Shown here in pieces: positions 1 through 12,519 of a DNA stretch of 64,000 bases; positions within the stretch are counted from its first letter, which is position 1, and each line of letters starts with the position of its first letter. The notes beneath the pieces were generated by a model. The model worked only from the letters and a program-made list of their open reading frames with translations, had not been told where the DNA came from and did no database searches. Both the position numbers and the translations under genes were made by a program. This DNA comes from Lepidodermella squamata (lineage: Eukaryota > Gastrotricha). The stretch is from NCBI GenBank assembly GCA_047495785.1, contig JBLDXI010000001.1:4340001-4404000 (forward strand), written 5' to 3'.

Positions 1-474
1 GATATCAAGCTAGTCGGCCCGCACATTATTGAACGGATGAGGCGAATCTTCCGGCGTGATGATAAAATAGTCGAATTTTGCAAGTACTGGGAGAAGCAGT
101 GGCTGACGACTGTTCCGCCCGAGGAGTGGTGCGTTTACGACGAGGACGTGCGGACGAACAACGGTGTTGAAGGCAACAACAGCCGATACAACAGAGCCGC
201 GCGTTGTAGCCACCTCGCCTTTTGGCGCTTCTGTCACCTGATAATCGCGATCGAAGACGAGACTGACAGTGATTTGCAGCAGCAAGACGCCGGCCAGCAA
301 ATCAAGAAGCAGAAGGCGAAATACCGCCGCATCAACGACGCGATTAATAACCTCACGGCGAAATACAAGAAAAAGCGTGCTCTTCTCGTCAATAGTGATG
401 CGGTTAAGAAACTGGCCCTCAACACGCTGACCAAGTTTGAGTGTTACCTTCATGATATGAACCGCCAAATTTGA
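1..474 (+). CDS. MULE-type transposase, C-terminal part (5' end outside window)
   Basis: The frame is open from base 1, so the gene enters from the left edge and only its last ~157 codons are seen. The stretch around bases 148-190 encodes RTNNGVEGNNSRYN, which matches the conserved C-terminal signature of Mutator-like (MULE) transposases and FLYWCH/MULE-domain proteins of invertebrates, in which the catalytic Glu lies in the (N)N-x-V-E-x-x-(N/H) context. It is followed by an aromatic 'FWRFCHLI' segment and a charged Lys/Gln-rich helix ending at the stop at 472-474. Family knowledge places this segment after the third acidic catalytic residue region. The catalytic Asp residues and any TIR are outside the window, so whether this is an active transposon, a remnant or a domesticated gene cannot be told. 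Confidence 0.6.
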   Translation, partial: DIKLVGPHIIERMRRIFRRDDKIVEFCKYWEKQWLTTVPPEEWCVYDEDVRTNNGVEGNNSRYNRAARCSHLAFWRFCHLIIAIEDETDSDLQQQDAGQQIKKQKAKYRRINDAINNLTAKYKKKRALLVNSDAVKKLALNTLTKFECYLHDMNRQI

Positions 475-1370
475 CCTGATTACCTCACTACTCGATTGCT
501 TTAATAGCTTTAATCCATTTCTTTTGTGCGTAATAAATCCTCACCATGCAAGGTTACTCAATAAAATTCGGCTTCCTAAACAGTTGTTCTTGGTAAACTT
601 GAATAAAACCAGAGGATTAGGGAGCGGATTAGGCATAAACGCGAGCTAACCGCTTCAAGTGCATTCAAGTGGGAGTATTTCGCATTGGTAAACTTGCATT
701 GGGAAAGTTGCATTGGCAAAGTTGAAGACACCCATTTTAGCGATCGGATAATTTCATGTGTTTAGACACAATCGAGGAGTTTCAAGAGAAATTAATTAGG
801 TTTCTATTGTTCGCGTGAATCATACATCAAAACACCATGATTTTACTATTTCTGGGGGTAATTTGACCCCCAGTCCGGACTGGGGGTCAAATTGTTTCAC
901 ATTTGTTACGATATTCCAATTATTTGAGCAGAAACATCACTTATTTCAGTGAATAAACATATACTATAAGATACTTCTAATTACTTCTGAGAGTAAACGT
1001 GAAATTCGCGTAAAACTTTGAGAAAATCCCTTCGATCACCTCATTTTTGGGCAAAATTTCAACTATTCCGTATTAATTCAGATGTATTCCCAGAAAAAGT
1101 GAAACAAACTGAAACAAAGCTCGAACATTTCGAAACAATTTGATGCACCTTTCGATCACAACCCCCTTAGATTTTTTTACTACGGAGAGGCTCTGCGTTT
1201 ACCAGTCGAAATCGAGCCCATTATCTTGACAATTTCAGAATTTTAAATAGAATTCTGTCGAAATGATTGTCGCGCTATCGATGATGTCAGCATTTTATGG
1301 TAAGATAATATATTGCTGAAAAATAGCTGAGATGAAAACATGTTTCTTTCAACCATTTTTTAGCGACATC
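475..1370. other. Intergenic, AT-rich, no gene recognised
   Basis: I see no coding frame with recognisable composition. The only structure is the perfect 34 bp palindrome at 860-893, listed separately. Confidence 0.5.
860..893. repeat. Perfect 34 bp palindrome, member of a dispersed foldback
   Basis: Each arm is 17 bp, reading AATTTGACCCCCAGTCC from the left, with the axis between 876 and 877. A diverged copy with the same centre (CAGTCCGGACTG) and the same outer GGGTCAAAT/ATTTGACCCC ends lies at 8256-8302, so this is a small repeat family rather than a chance palindrome. Confidence 0.75.
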
Positions 1371-1524
1371 TTCGCTCCACTGGCATTGCGCGTTCGTTGA
1401 CAAGCAGCGAGCCATCGATACTCGGCGTCACTGATCGGCGAAAACTAGACATAATAGACCTTAGAATTAGAAGTAATACACGCTGGTCCGCCAATTTATG
1501 CTGGCTTTTATCAGGTAAATTTTG
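1371..1524 (+). repeat. Exon-like diverged direct repeat (left copy)
   Basis: This segment and 5454-5571 share a diverged sequence in the same orientation, including STGIARS-coding codons at the left end, a DRR-coding patch, a LEL/LRI patch and an identical TTATCAG|GTAA-type 3' border that looks like a splice donor. The stretch before each is AT-rich, like an acceptor. I infer two copies of one exon or a decayed gene duplication. No product is recognised. Confidence 0.35.
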
Positions 1525-1809
1525 AATATTCACTCTTCAGCTCTTTGAAAACGGCTGCACTGCGTCACAAATCTTGATTAATTTTCTCAAAAAGTAGTAC
1601 ATGAAAGGTTTTCACGGCTTGTCCCATTAGTTGTGCAACCATTTTTTGATTTCGCATATTTCGCAAAGGAATTCAACTAATTTTTCAAATTTAACCCAAC
1701 AAGGGGAACCTTCTTTATTTTTCCGAATTCAAAATTTACTCGACAAAACCGTGAAAACCCGAAACTACAAAAAACTACAATGTCCCATAAATATAAATAT
1801 AGATAATAA

Positions 1810-2685
1810 TTGAACATTTCAAAAACGTCATTGAATAGTAATCAAGTATCCCACATAGAATCTACAAAAGATGAAGAAATCGGGCCCAACTATTTATTGT
1901 TGATGATCGTCCTGTTATTATTTTTTACTTGCGTTGCAACCGGCAGGGGCGGCGAAGCTACCGGCATTGGCGATATCGGCTCGAACACTGGCGTCTGAGG
2001 CTCGACCAACGGCGACAGCAACGCAATCGGTGCTGCTTCAAGTAAGGAGGAAGAGGAGTCACAAGGTGGAAATGACAATGGGCGGCGGAGCGAAAACGGG
2101 ATGTATTTCGGGAAATGTGTCAACGGACTCGGAAGGCTCATCGGTACGATCGGCTAATGACGACATGCTGAACCGGATGAGATCGAAGCGAAAACAAGAA
2201 AGCGAGCAAAAATGCAAATAGTAATCAAGATGAATACTGGAGCAATGAAGGCCGGTTTGGATACCTCAGTTCGCAAGGGCAAATCGTCATTCTTAGTGTT
2301 CACGTCTGGGTCTCGGCGTCACGGCTTGCCAATGGAGGAGTCAACCCGCCGCGTCAACAGCGCATCGAACGCCCGGAACACGTCCTCCGCCGTAAAGGCA
2401 CTCGACGGCGGCTCGTCGAGAAAACGACACCGCTAAACGTTGGTGGCGAATGGAGCGCAACGCATCTTCGTCTCGGCCTGCGACGGCGACGACCGGATAG
2501 CGAGTAGACCCTCGAAATTCGACCCGAACGGAAGGCAGGGACGAGGTGTTGCGACCGGCACGGGCTCGACCAATGGCGACAGCAGCGCAATCGGCGACGA
2601 AGCAGGAATGGTTATCGGCGAAGCGTCCAGGGAATCGTGTGGCTCGAATCGCTGGATATCACGATCGGAACAGGAGCGAAGTTAG
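1810..2685 (+). pseudogene. Unrecognised ORF series with a membrane/signal segment, probably decayed
   Basis: A frame opening at 1810 encodes a hydrophobic run (YLLLMIVLLLFFTCVA, about codons 28-43), then a Gly/Thr-rich tract, a TGA at 1996-1998, and then continues in the same frame with GSTNGDSNAIG and an acidic patch to about 2150. The same peptide motif recurs as GSTNGDSSAIG in the frame ending at 2685. Between them another frame is open for about 75 codons. This could be a secreted or membrane protein with several exons, or a broken gene with an internal repeat. No family is recognised and exon borders cannot be fixed by eye. Confidence 0.25.
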
Positions 2686-2689
2686 GATG

Positions 2690-5450
2690 AATCTCGCCGA
2701 CATCCGGGAGCATCGCGGCTGACTCATTGGAGACAAAACGCTACTGTTGGAAGACTCTTCGGAATGGCTGTTGATCGAAGACATTTTGCGGAAAAAAGCG
2801 GGAATCTCTACAAGAATATTGGCGCTGTCATGTGGAACGGAACGGGAAGAGGAATTCAAAGCCATTCATATTTTGGGCAATGCGTGAATTATAGAAGTTA
2901 GAATTCGATCAGAAATCGCTGAAATTGGCGGCTGATCAATTTTTCTGTTATAAATATTGCACAGCTCTATTGCTAACTGTTAAATCAATCGTAAATTTAT
3001 TGTAAAAAAAATGGACGGGAATAAAAATTGGTGTTAATTCCTCCGGATTTTGTGTTTTTTTGAAAGGTCAATTTCACGAATCGCTGATTTGGGGTGAATG
3101 ATTACCTATATTTCTCGATGCGGTTAAGAATGGGTAAAAGTTGTTGAAAAGCTGTTGATAAGCGCTACCAGTATAGCCTTGGGAGTATAGCAGAATATCC
3201 GGTGCGGAACCAAAGTTGCCTGTTTCAGAATTCGACACCAAACGAAAGCTAGCGTTCATTCAGGTAAAAAATTATCGAGCCATCCTTACATCACCAAAAT
3301 GTCGAAAATGAATATTTTGAAATAACGGTTCCCGTCCCAAAAGTTGTTTTTGCAATAATTTTCTAATTTTGCCCAAATTTGATGGAAAATCAAGGGTTTT
3401 TCTATATCCTTTATCCGCACAGGTAATGCGATTATCTCACCGATGAAATAAGAAATTTACTGGGAAAATCCCGGAAAGATCTTAGAAATCCAATATTTTC
3501 GGTTATTTTCGAACAAATTGCATTGGTTTTTTCCTGCTACCAGAGCCAAATTTGCATGTCAACGGAACCAGTTGTCTTATTACATATTTTTATTGGGCGT
3601 GAAACCTCATCGTAATTTTATAGCGATTATCACTTAATTCAACGTAAAATTCTATGCATGAAGCTGTGTTCACTTTAGGTATCAGACGTTATACCCCAAA
3701 ATTCTTAGAATTTGAAAATCGGCATTACCGTAGTTATTTTGGACAAAAACACGGTTTTCGGCTCTAGAAAATCATGAACATTTTTTACAAATGTGAAAAT
3801 TTCAGGGCATGAGGGGGCTCACTTCCCATCCCTCTGTACAAATTTTGGTAACTTTGTCATTTTACTTTGATTTTATAGAAATACTGGAAGGTTAGGCTAA
3901 ATTTGGGCACTAATGGGGTACTTTTGGACACCTCATTAGCATATTCATAATTGTCGGGATGTATGCAGAACTCGAAATTTTTATTGAAATTCGGAAAAAA
4001 ATGTGCACACGGTGCCAAGAAACTGATGACGTCATCCAAACTCGCTATTATTTTTAGCTCAACGCATTTATTAGATATGTCTAAAATTGCCCCACGTGGG
4101 CCTTAAATTTGAGCTCATTCATTCATTTTTCTCGCCTAATCCTTTATCGGTCACGCAATAGCATAAGTGAAAACGGTGAAATAATGTTGCCCGTTAGCCG
4201 CTAGCCGGAAGTTGCTGTTTTCTCGTCACCGATCTGATGTCTGTTTCAATAAACGTGGAATTTGAACTGATGATTGATTCAAAACCGCCGCTGATGTGAG
4301 CAGCGGATGTGAAAATGCAAGCGCTCTTTCGACACCGCCGGCGAAAAGCGCGCGCGCGCACTTATCACGCATACTTCATCAGTGCGATGATTGGCGGTTC
4401 CAGTAAATTCCTGCGAAATTGATAGCATCATCAACTGTAAACTAAAACCGCGCACATGTTTCGAGGTCTCGCCACGTCTGTTTTTCCTCACCATTTTAAT
4501 GACAGAAGATATCCGGCTATCATCTTCGCGCCAATCCCTGGCATTATTAAGTGTCATTTCCAGCCGACAGGCATTCATTTCCTAAATAGTTATCGCCTCG
4601 TACCATTTGAGAGATTTTTGTTGTTCGATCATTTCCATTTTATTCACTGTATTCGACCTCGCTGCATGTCTCATTTACTTCTTTTACAAATTTTCCGCCA
4701 TTATTTCTCTGAGAATATCTTGCTGGTTCCGCTTTTTGATTTTGAGGGGAACCGAAATTGCCTGTGATGCACATTTTAAATAATTAATTTGCCGAACTCT
4801 GCGCCTCCTCTGAATTTTCGTGAATATTGCGCCTTTTTAAAATAATCCGAATAAATTATGCCCTTAATTATCTACAAAATTTCAATTTCTGATGTGATAT
4901 TTTCGCGTAAACCTCAAAATTTTGACGCTATTATTATTATCCAAAATAAAGCCAATTTCTTTTCATCTCATTTTGCGAAGCGTCGTTTTTCCTATATGTA
5001 AAAGAATTTCGAAAGTTCATTCAATTTAGCAGGCACATTTTCGATATTACGGTATTTTCCGGCCCTTTGCGCCCGCTGTTACCCAACTCCTTATAGGTGG
5101 CAATATCGTTAGTTCGATGATTTTTTATTTTTGGAAAATGGATTTTCAGGCGGCAAATTGATTACTGGCATTTTGATTCGACTTTACAAAAGCGATGCAA
5201 ATATTTTTAGCTTGGAGCTTGGAGCAAAATACTTGCTCTAATCGCCTGATTTTCGAGGATTGAAAATTGTGATAAATTTTTTAATTTGACCTAGATTTGT
5301 TACTGTAAGGATCTTGATATCGACTCATATTCATCGATTGATATCATAATTTGAAATTGATTCCTGTCGAAACAACAATCGAGGATGCCAACAAATGGTA
5401 AAAGCTAAATCTTTGCGGAAAATAATTGACTATAAAAAATGCAATCTTCT
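2690..5450. other. Intergenic, no supported gene
   Basis: The sequence is AT-rich. A few frames of up to about 100 codons exist (for example near 4279-4767), but they overlap one another on both strands and show no recognisable motif, splice logic or signal sequence. I see no repeat of note. Confidence 0.45.
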
Positions 5451-5453
5451 CAG

Positions 5454-5571
5454 GAATAATTGGGCTCCACAGGCATCGCACGCTCATCGAATCAGGCAGC
5501 TGATCGGCGAAACAATAATTCCATAGACCTAGAATTAGAAGTATACCGTTCCAACAGTCGACGATTGCCGT
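5454..5571 (+). repeat. Exon-like diverged direct repeat (right copy)
   Basis: This is the partner of 1371-1524. It is preceded by TTCTCAG, a good acceptor, and ends TTATCAG|GTAATT, a good donor. The frame beginning at 5460 is open and would encode about 38 residues starting GSTGIARSS. It could be a genuine internal exon of a gene whose other exons I cannot identify. Confidence 0.35.
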
Positions 5572-6350
5572 TATCAGGTAATTTTGAATTTTTACTCCTA
5601 AGCTCTTTAAAAGCAGTCAGTTTTTATCGGTCACACCTGCTAACTCATTATTGATTTTCGTCGAAAATAAGGTCAAATACAGCGTGGCTCATAAATAACG
5701 TAAGCAAAGAAAATGTACGGAAAAGGGTTCAGAAACTTTAAATGAGAGACGAAGTCGCATTCATGGGCAGAAACATTTTAGAAAAAAAATTCAAAAAATC
5801 ACTAGAATAGTAATCAAGTACGTCAATTGTTGACGGGATTAAAAAATCCGGAGAAATTTGGTCTAACCGGGTTAAATACCGAAAATAACCGAACCAGTTA
5901 CCATTTCCGGGTTTTCTCCGGTACATTTTTTATTTCTTCGGTTGAATCGCGGATAAAAAACAGCAAAATTAAGAAATAATTTAATCCGACTCAAAAAAAA
6001 TAATAAAAAATAATAATAAAATCCAGGTGAATTCGATTCAACCGAGTAAAAATTCTGAAAATGCCAAATCCTTGGTTTTTTATCTTGTAAACTCCGAATA
6101 TTCTCCCGCGGCTAAAGAATGGAAGATGTAGGTACTCTCGGTAAATAGGCTTAATTTAAAAATATCGTTGCTAAATATACAGTTTAGTTTAATTTTTTAA
6201 CAAAAATTGCAAAACTGAAAACGCAAATTATGGGACGCGCCGTATAGTGCTTCAAAATGTAAAGATAGCAGAGTTTCACGCAGCTAGCTTTATAAATTAT
6301 TTTGATATAATAGAAAATTATCTTTCCTAATTCTAAACATTTATATTTGT
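5572..6350. other. Intergenic, AT-rich with simple A/T runs
   Basis: No supported gene. An A-rich tract with AAT repeats lies near 5990-6020. Confidence 0.45.
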
Positions 6351-7274
6351 ATTTTTAGGCGACCTCCTCTGCCCCGAACGTGATTCATAACTTTTCGATT
6401 ACTGTGGAGCCGTTGGTCAACGTGTCTTCCGACGTTGACGGCGTTATGTGACTTTGGAGAGATTGCGTCAAGCACGATGAGTAAGATTAGTTCAAACGAA
6501 GTTTCGAGGAATATAAGGATCGTCGGTATGACCCGCTTGTCTAATGGGCTGACTGGGCGGCCGTCATAGCCGACTGGGTTAAAATGGTCGACTCTTGTGA
6601 GAATCGGGTGAGAATCTCCGAAGGCGAAATCCAGATAGGCCCTTAGTTCGGGCACCGTAGTCGGCTGGCTGAATAAGGATGCAGCACGGTCTCGCAGAGC
6701 CATTTGCAAGTTCAACTGAGGTGTTATATAATTCAAAAAAGTCAGAAAAGTCAAAGACATAAGGCCATGCATATTTTATTCATGTTGTTTTGTCCGCCGG
6801 TTTGCTTGCCGAAGAGGTCGAAGCAGCATTGAGCGACCTCCTCTATACTCCGAACGTGTCTCTCAGTTGTGCGAGGACGGTCTGATTTCGGGACCACTCG
6901 TGAAGACAAGCGATGATTTCTGGGCCGAATTGGTCGACTCCGTTCGATGCGACGCTTCGGCCGCATTAAATGGAAATTAGCCTGCTGCGCCCAGACTTCG
7001 TAAGGTCGACCCTGCTCCCAACCAGGTTCGGGGTATTGCGCGAGCAAGGACCGTTCTAGCTATAAGCAAAGGACAAGTTTTAGCGGGCAAGGACACCAAA
7101 TCCTGATGGGGTCATGTATTGGGTGATCCATTGGTTCAAGTTGTAACGGCCTAGCTTGCGCTGCTCCTGCCGCCAGCCGTCGATAGTGAAGAATGCCAAG
7201 ATTAATTGCAGCGCTCGTTGGTTCTGCTCGACATTGTTGATGTTTCTACGGTTATTGGCAGCGTCGGCGCTCAT
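6351..7274 (-). CDS. Unrecognised multi-exon or decayed gene
   Basis: Three frames lie head to tail on the minus strand: 7274-7080 (begins MSADAANNRRNINN), 7055-6751 (WEQGRPYEVWAQQANFHLM) and 6772-6351. A candidate intron of 41 bp (7096-7056, GTGTCC...CTAG) would join the first two in frame, and the joined text reads like one basic protein. The third frame would need another intron or a frameshift. A short sequence with CGACCTCCTCT and CCGAACGTG occurs at both 6360 and 6833, suggesting internal duplication. No domain is recognised. A transposon-encoded protein is possible. Confidence 0.25.
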
Positions 7275-9300
7275 CGTTTAGGTAACTTCCACTTGAGCGT
7301 TCTATGATGCAATGTTAAAAATTACAGTACTCCCTCGATTGAAGCACCCTCGTTAGATCTTATATAGGGCTGTTAACGATCGAAAAGGGTTGCATCCCCA
7401 GATTGGTACGTCTCATGCCCCAGATGGTGCCAATTTGACCTTGATAAAAGCACTGCTGCTTGTTAAAAGAACGGGTCTGGCGTTGGACCCCGTGCCTTTA
7501 TCGAGGGAATACTGTGGTTGTGGTTATGAGGTAGAACCTAGAATCTAAACTCTAAACAGAGGCGTATGCGAAATTTAAAGGAATGTATTAAAACTCGCAG
7601 CAATTTGCAATTTTTCTGCTGATCATAAAATAATTCTTGGCTCAATTATTACTTATACTTTTTTGAACGATCAAAAGCGCACTATAGATATTGTTTTATT
7701 AATGTCGAATTGTTGTTGTTTTCCCTGCTGCTTTGCCTTCATTTTATAATTTCTCAGCCTATATAATTACTGTAATGTTTTTAATATATTGTTTTCGCCC
7801 TGCTAATGAAAAAATCGAGGAGAATAAAATTTCTGTTAAATTATCTGACTTTTGCTCTATTAATTTACTCAGTTTTCAAATGTCGCTATGAGAATCGCTG
7901 GTTTCGGAATAGTTTAGAAAAACTATACCTAATTCTCGAAGCGGGCAAAAAATGTGTACATTGTTGACGATGCCTATGACAGAATACTTATGCGAAATCG
8001 TTGCTGTTATGGAGGTTCGAAATTCACCACTGTTTATTCGTAATAATAATTAGCGTAACTGTTGAATTAAAAAGCGTCGCCGAAAATTTGATCACAACAC
8101 CGAACAAAAGCACCTCGATTTTAATAAAAAATTCAAATGAGAGCAACAAATCGATAGAAATGGCAAATAATTATCCAAGACGAGGTTGCTTTGCCCAGAT
8201 TTTTCGAGTTTTCCTCAAGTTTTGCGGGAAATTCATGAGTTATTTGCTTTTTTTAGGGTCAAATTTATCACACAGTCCGGACTGGGGTGCATATTTGACC
8301 CCGAAATTTTCGATTTATTCCTCAAAAATCGACTGCTAATATCACTCGATAATTTCGATTGGCTCTGGTCGTTTGTGGTGTGTTTGCTTCTTTCGATCAC
8401 GTCTTTCGGAGCAATATGTCCTTATTGAGACATTTTCGCCAAGTTAATCAAGGAATAACGTGAAATAAGCGGGGTTAAATGTTTGCTCGTTTCGACCATC
8501 GAACAACCCTCATTATCGAATTATTCCTGTTGCCTCAACATAAATCCTAGAATGCAGGCCTTATAAAACATGAAACTAACACGAATTATCACAATATACC
8601 ACCGAACATTTTACATTTTATATTCGGGCGATGGTGGCTGCGATGGTAATTATGGTGGCTACAACGGCTAGCTGTCGGGTATGCAATGCCAGCCTAGAGC
8701 GGCCTCGGGCATGCAAGCATATCAAATCGGGCATGCAAGTTACGCCTTTTGCCAATTTCCAATTCTTATTTATTTCAAATTTATCACGTTTTTCGAGTCG
8801 GCGCAATAAAGGCGGCTGAACACTTCGGAATATGTTAAATTCTAGCGAGTCGGCGATTTTTCACTGGCGATTTAGTCACGCGCCGCTGTGTGTATCACCG
8901 CTATGGCGAGGGTCTGCGATTTTCGGTTATTGACACGCACCAATTACGCGGCATATATTTTGTGGCGCGTTATACTGCATTAGTTACCTACTCTAGTTTT
9001 GGATTTTGGGCATCAGTCTCTTTTGTTTTAAATTCAGTCGCATTTTCGAGCATTTTCCTCTTTATTGCCATGCAAATTCTATCATTTTCACTCTGTTTCT
9101 CCCCGCCTTGTTTTAATTAATTTCCAAGCCTGTTGTTATTCCAAAAAAACAACAGGCTGTCGACTAACTCATTCCTTTCGTCGGGTTAATTTTTGAATTT
9201 ATGCCCCTCAATTTACTAAATAATTCTATATAATTCTGTATATTGGCTTAAAACGCTAGATTTTAGAGCAATACCTTAAAATCTAGATTTAGAAGAATTT
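7275..9300. other. Intergenic, contains a diverged repeat and small foldbacks
   Basis: The 7530-7860 segment shares a series of short blocks in the same order with 10545-10850 (AGAATCTAAACTCTA, AATTTGCAATTTTT, a TTTACCTTCAT-like block, AGCCTATAATTA-like, TATCGCCCT-like), so it is an old direct repeat. The palindrome at 8256-8302 is listed separately. A stem-loop with 11 bp arms (AGCCTGTTGTT) lies at about 9127-9157. The ORFs in 8001-8430 and 8618-9120 overlap on both strands and are not convincing. Confidence 0.4.
8256..8302. repeat. Diverged second copy of the GGGTCAAAT...AGTCCGGACT palindrome
   Basis: The axis is at 8278/8279, with the same centre and outer arms as the element at 860-893. 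Here a few bases separate the inner and outer arms, so the palindrome is imperfect. Confidence 0.6.
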
Positions 9301-9303
9301 GCT

Positions 9304-9528
9304 CTACGCGAACCACTCAACCAAAGCTTCCGACTCCGGATCGGGCGCCAATAATTGCTGCCGAACGCTCTGGTGAAAACGCATGACTGCGTCGTCGATG
9401 GCCACGGTGCGAGCCTGGTCGGCGTAAGCTGACAACTGAAGTTCGTACGTCGCGATTATGAAGTTTGCGAACTCCACGACACCGTCGAGAGTCGACAAGT
9501 CAAGGGCTTCAAGATCCGCAGCTGACAT
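9304..9528 (-). CDS. Small unrecognised ORF (74 aa)
   Basis: A 74-codon frame starts MSAADLEALDLSTLD and ends at a TAG. It is acidic and Leu-rich with likely helices and no signal peptide. The opening MSA(A)D resembles the start of the unrecognised gene at 7274, and both lie beside related intergenic repeats (7.5 and 10.5 kb), so the two may be old tandem duplicates. The similarity is too weak to be firm, and the ORF could also be a first exon. Confidence 0.3.
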   Translation of the reverse strand: MSAADLEALDLSTLDGVVEFANFIIATYELQLSAYADQARTVAIDDAVMRFHQSVRQQLLAPDPESEALVEWFA

Positions 9529-11380
9529 CTCGGCAAGTTTGCAGATTGAAAATGTTTACAGATTGAAAATAAATAGGCAAATGGCAAGTAACAATCGCAA
9601 CCCACGATGAGGCTTGGCGGCTTCTTTCTCGACTGGCAAAACTGTCGCCGGAACGGTCTATGACGCCGCTGGAACCGCCGGTTCCACCAAGCCTATTCCA
9701 CTTAACAATGGTGGTGATGCTGATTATTACCCAGACGCGTGCATTGCTTCACCCAACTGATTTTCGCCGTGTTTATTGCGCGGCAACATGGGACTGCAGG
9801 TGCATTACGATAACGGCGGCGAGTCGGTGTGATTTTGCGCCCTTACCCTGATAGTCGAGCAGCCATGCGGGCGCCGTTGCGAAGACGACTATCGCCGTGA
9901 ATTATCTCCAGCCGGTCTCAATCAGTTGTGCGAACATCGCCCGCTTAATATTAGTGATTAGTGTTACAGCAGAATTTTACGAATCATTATAAAGAAAGCT
10001 AGGCCATTACTAAAATTATTTGCAATATTAAAAAAAAATGAGGAAAATATCTAATATTGAGGTGGGCTCAAAATTATTCGTTTGAAAATTCGAATTCGAT
10101 GAATAGGTATGTCTACAAATTTTATTGTACGTATGTACTTATTGGACGACATTTTATGTAATTAAATCTTCTATTTTGTCGTGACGGTTTTTACACAGAT
10201 ATTCACGGTTATTCGCGATTATTTACTCGGCCAACGTCATTGCGAATTAGTCACGCGCAGACGGGCCGAATCGCGAATCGACCACTCGCGATTTTAGTTT
10301 ACCCAATCTCGATACAGACACGCACAAAGGCACCTAAAAGTAGGACACGCACTAGCCTGTGTGATAATTGTTTTCGTTCTTGTTTTATTTGGGCTATTAT
10401 GGCCTCTTTTTCCGATTTTTGTTTGCCGTTTGTTTTCCAATCTCACGAAGCCAATCGCTTCTTGGCGAGGGCAATGGCGAGTCGATCATCCCCTGCCGCA
10501 GGTCGGCGGATGAAATTTGGTGATCAATAGGTCGTTGAATCGTCTAACTAGAACTTAGAATCTAAACTCTAGAAGAGGAATTTGAAATCATCCATGTATA
10601 TGGGAAATGCTTGCATTAGAACTCGCGAACATCATGGGAAAATTTGCAATTTTTATGTTGCGTAAAGTGTCATTCACCCTTGATCGATTTTCATCTCAAA
10701 TTTGTTATACTTATATTTCTCGAATATTTGTGTTCTTTACCTTCATCTTTAACCTTCTATGTTAGCCTATAATTATGATATAATTCGCTGATATTCTGAA
10801 CTTTTATCGCCCTCGCCGGAATAAAGTGAATAAGAATAAAAAATGCCGACGATTTTTCCGGTTTTTACTATTTGATTTCAAATAATTCTAATGTCAATTT
10901 AAAAAAATGACCTAAAATAGTCTACAAAAATGGCCATTTTCGGGTGATTATTTACAAATCGTGCCGTCGAGAACACTGTAACAGATTGGAGAAAACAATT
11001 TGTTCGATCGGTATTCGCAAAAAGCGCGGTACGCGACCACTTTGTTTTGGTCACCCAATTATTCATTTATTTTTTTCAATTTTTTTTTCAAATTTTGTTG
11101 TTTGAGTTTTGGCATACTTACTCATTCCGAATATCGCCGAATAATACACCTTTTTTCAATTGCAATTGCGGAAAATTCAAAACAGTTTGCAGGCACGTGG
11201 TTTATGTGTGACGGTTGTTTATCTGAAAATTTAAATTTAAATCACGTGCTCACGCCACCATTTCGTGTCATGTTTTGAGGCCAGAGACAACTCTTTCATG
11301 AACTTTCGAGAAAAGAAGAACGAAAAATGCTCTCAATATTCATCTCATGAAAAAAATTTATTTCCGAAATTTCTACAAAA
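9529..11380. other. Intergenic, no supported gene
   Basis: It contains the right copy (10545-10850) of the diverged repeat also present at 7530-7860. Frames such as 10240-10530 and 11000-11278 have no recognisable motif. Confidence 0.4.
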
Positions 11381-11383
11381 TTT

Positions 11384-12519
11384 TTGTTCAAAAAAATTAT
11401 TCTCAAATTAATGCCTTACAACAGAACATCAAACGTAGATCGGTTAAGGTTGATACGGGCTTTCAATGACGGTACTGATTACGTTAATTTCGGTAGGATG
11501 CTCGGCATCAAAGAGCGAACGATTTATAACATCATAAGTACTTATAGAGAAGAAAATCGCTCGGAAAGTTTGCATCGAGGGGGGCGACCAAAGGCTTGGC
11601 GGGAGGATTTTACCCATTTCGTTATTGAGAGGCTTGAGGACAATAGCCAGCTTACCCTGGAACAAATTCAGACAATGCTGCTTGTCGAGTTCGGCGCTGG
11701 CCTCTCCATTTCCACTATCCATCGTCACCTTGAGTATATCGGCTTTACTGTTAAGAAGGTCTACGCTTGTCCAGCGGATAGAAATCGACCTGATGTCATA
11801 GCCCTAAGAATTGTTTACGCGAATTGGTTCAACGGGTTTCGTCTGCATAACAGGTATTACTATCAGGACGAGTTCGGGGTCTGCCTTTGGACTCGTCGAT
11901 CTTGTGGCCGAGCTCGTCGTGGTCAGCGGGCTGTTGTGCAAAATCCGATGTCCCATGGTGGCAAAAATGTGTCTGTTTCGGTCGTCGTTTCGAGGCATGA
12001 GGGGTTGGTCTATTATCGATTGTACGATGAAGGTATGAAAAACAACATGTTTCGTGAGTTTATGCTCCAGGTATGAGCGGAAAAATTCATCAAATTGACG
12101 ATTTTTCTGAAAAATTTGATTTATAGGCGTCAGCAGTGGTTGGCGTTAATAACCCGGCGACTTTCATCATCGACAATTGCCGCTCTCACAATGGCGCCGT
12201 CGGTGAACTGCCGCAAGGCCATACCATACACTTTTTACCGCCGTACTCACCATTTCTAAACCCAATAGAAAATGTTTTCTCTGCTGTCAAGTCTGGCATC
12301 AAAAGAGAAATTGCGGCGAGACGTGTCGAGCTGTTTGAGCTTCTAGCCGCTGCCCGAGAACTTGGTCAACCGATGACGCCAATTTGTCGAAACTTTCTGC
12401 ACGAAATTGTCGAGCGTAATCTTCGATCGATCGTTACTCCGGCATTGGTGCGAGCCTGTGACGATCATGTACTGAATTATCTTCCAGCTTGTGCTGCTGG
12501 GCAACCGATTATTTATTAA
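11384..12519 (+). CDS. IS630/Tc1-mariner superfamily DDE transposase, one intron
   Basis: Two exons, 11384-12070 and 12127-12519, flank a 56 bp GT...AG intron in phase 0; the spliced frame is about 359 codons. An N-terminal winged/HTH region (about residues 20-110) contains an ERTIYNIISTYREE helix and a GRPKAW linker like the GRPR-type linker of Tc1-like proteins. The DDE_3-type catalytic core shows Asp162 (YYQDEFGV), Asp245 (FIIDNCRSHN) and Glu277 (SPFLNPIENVF). By my count 31 residues lie between the last two (DD31E), shorter than the 34 usual in Tc1 or mariner. The start is uncertain: Met at 11384 or at 11411. An AATAAA-like signal follows near 12564. All catalytic residues and splice sites are present, so it may be functional or recently active. 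Confidence 0.75.

Noticed and set aside
10-468. 152-codon minus-strand ORF
   Set aside because: Antisense of the MULE transposase C-terminus.
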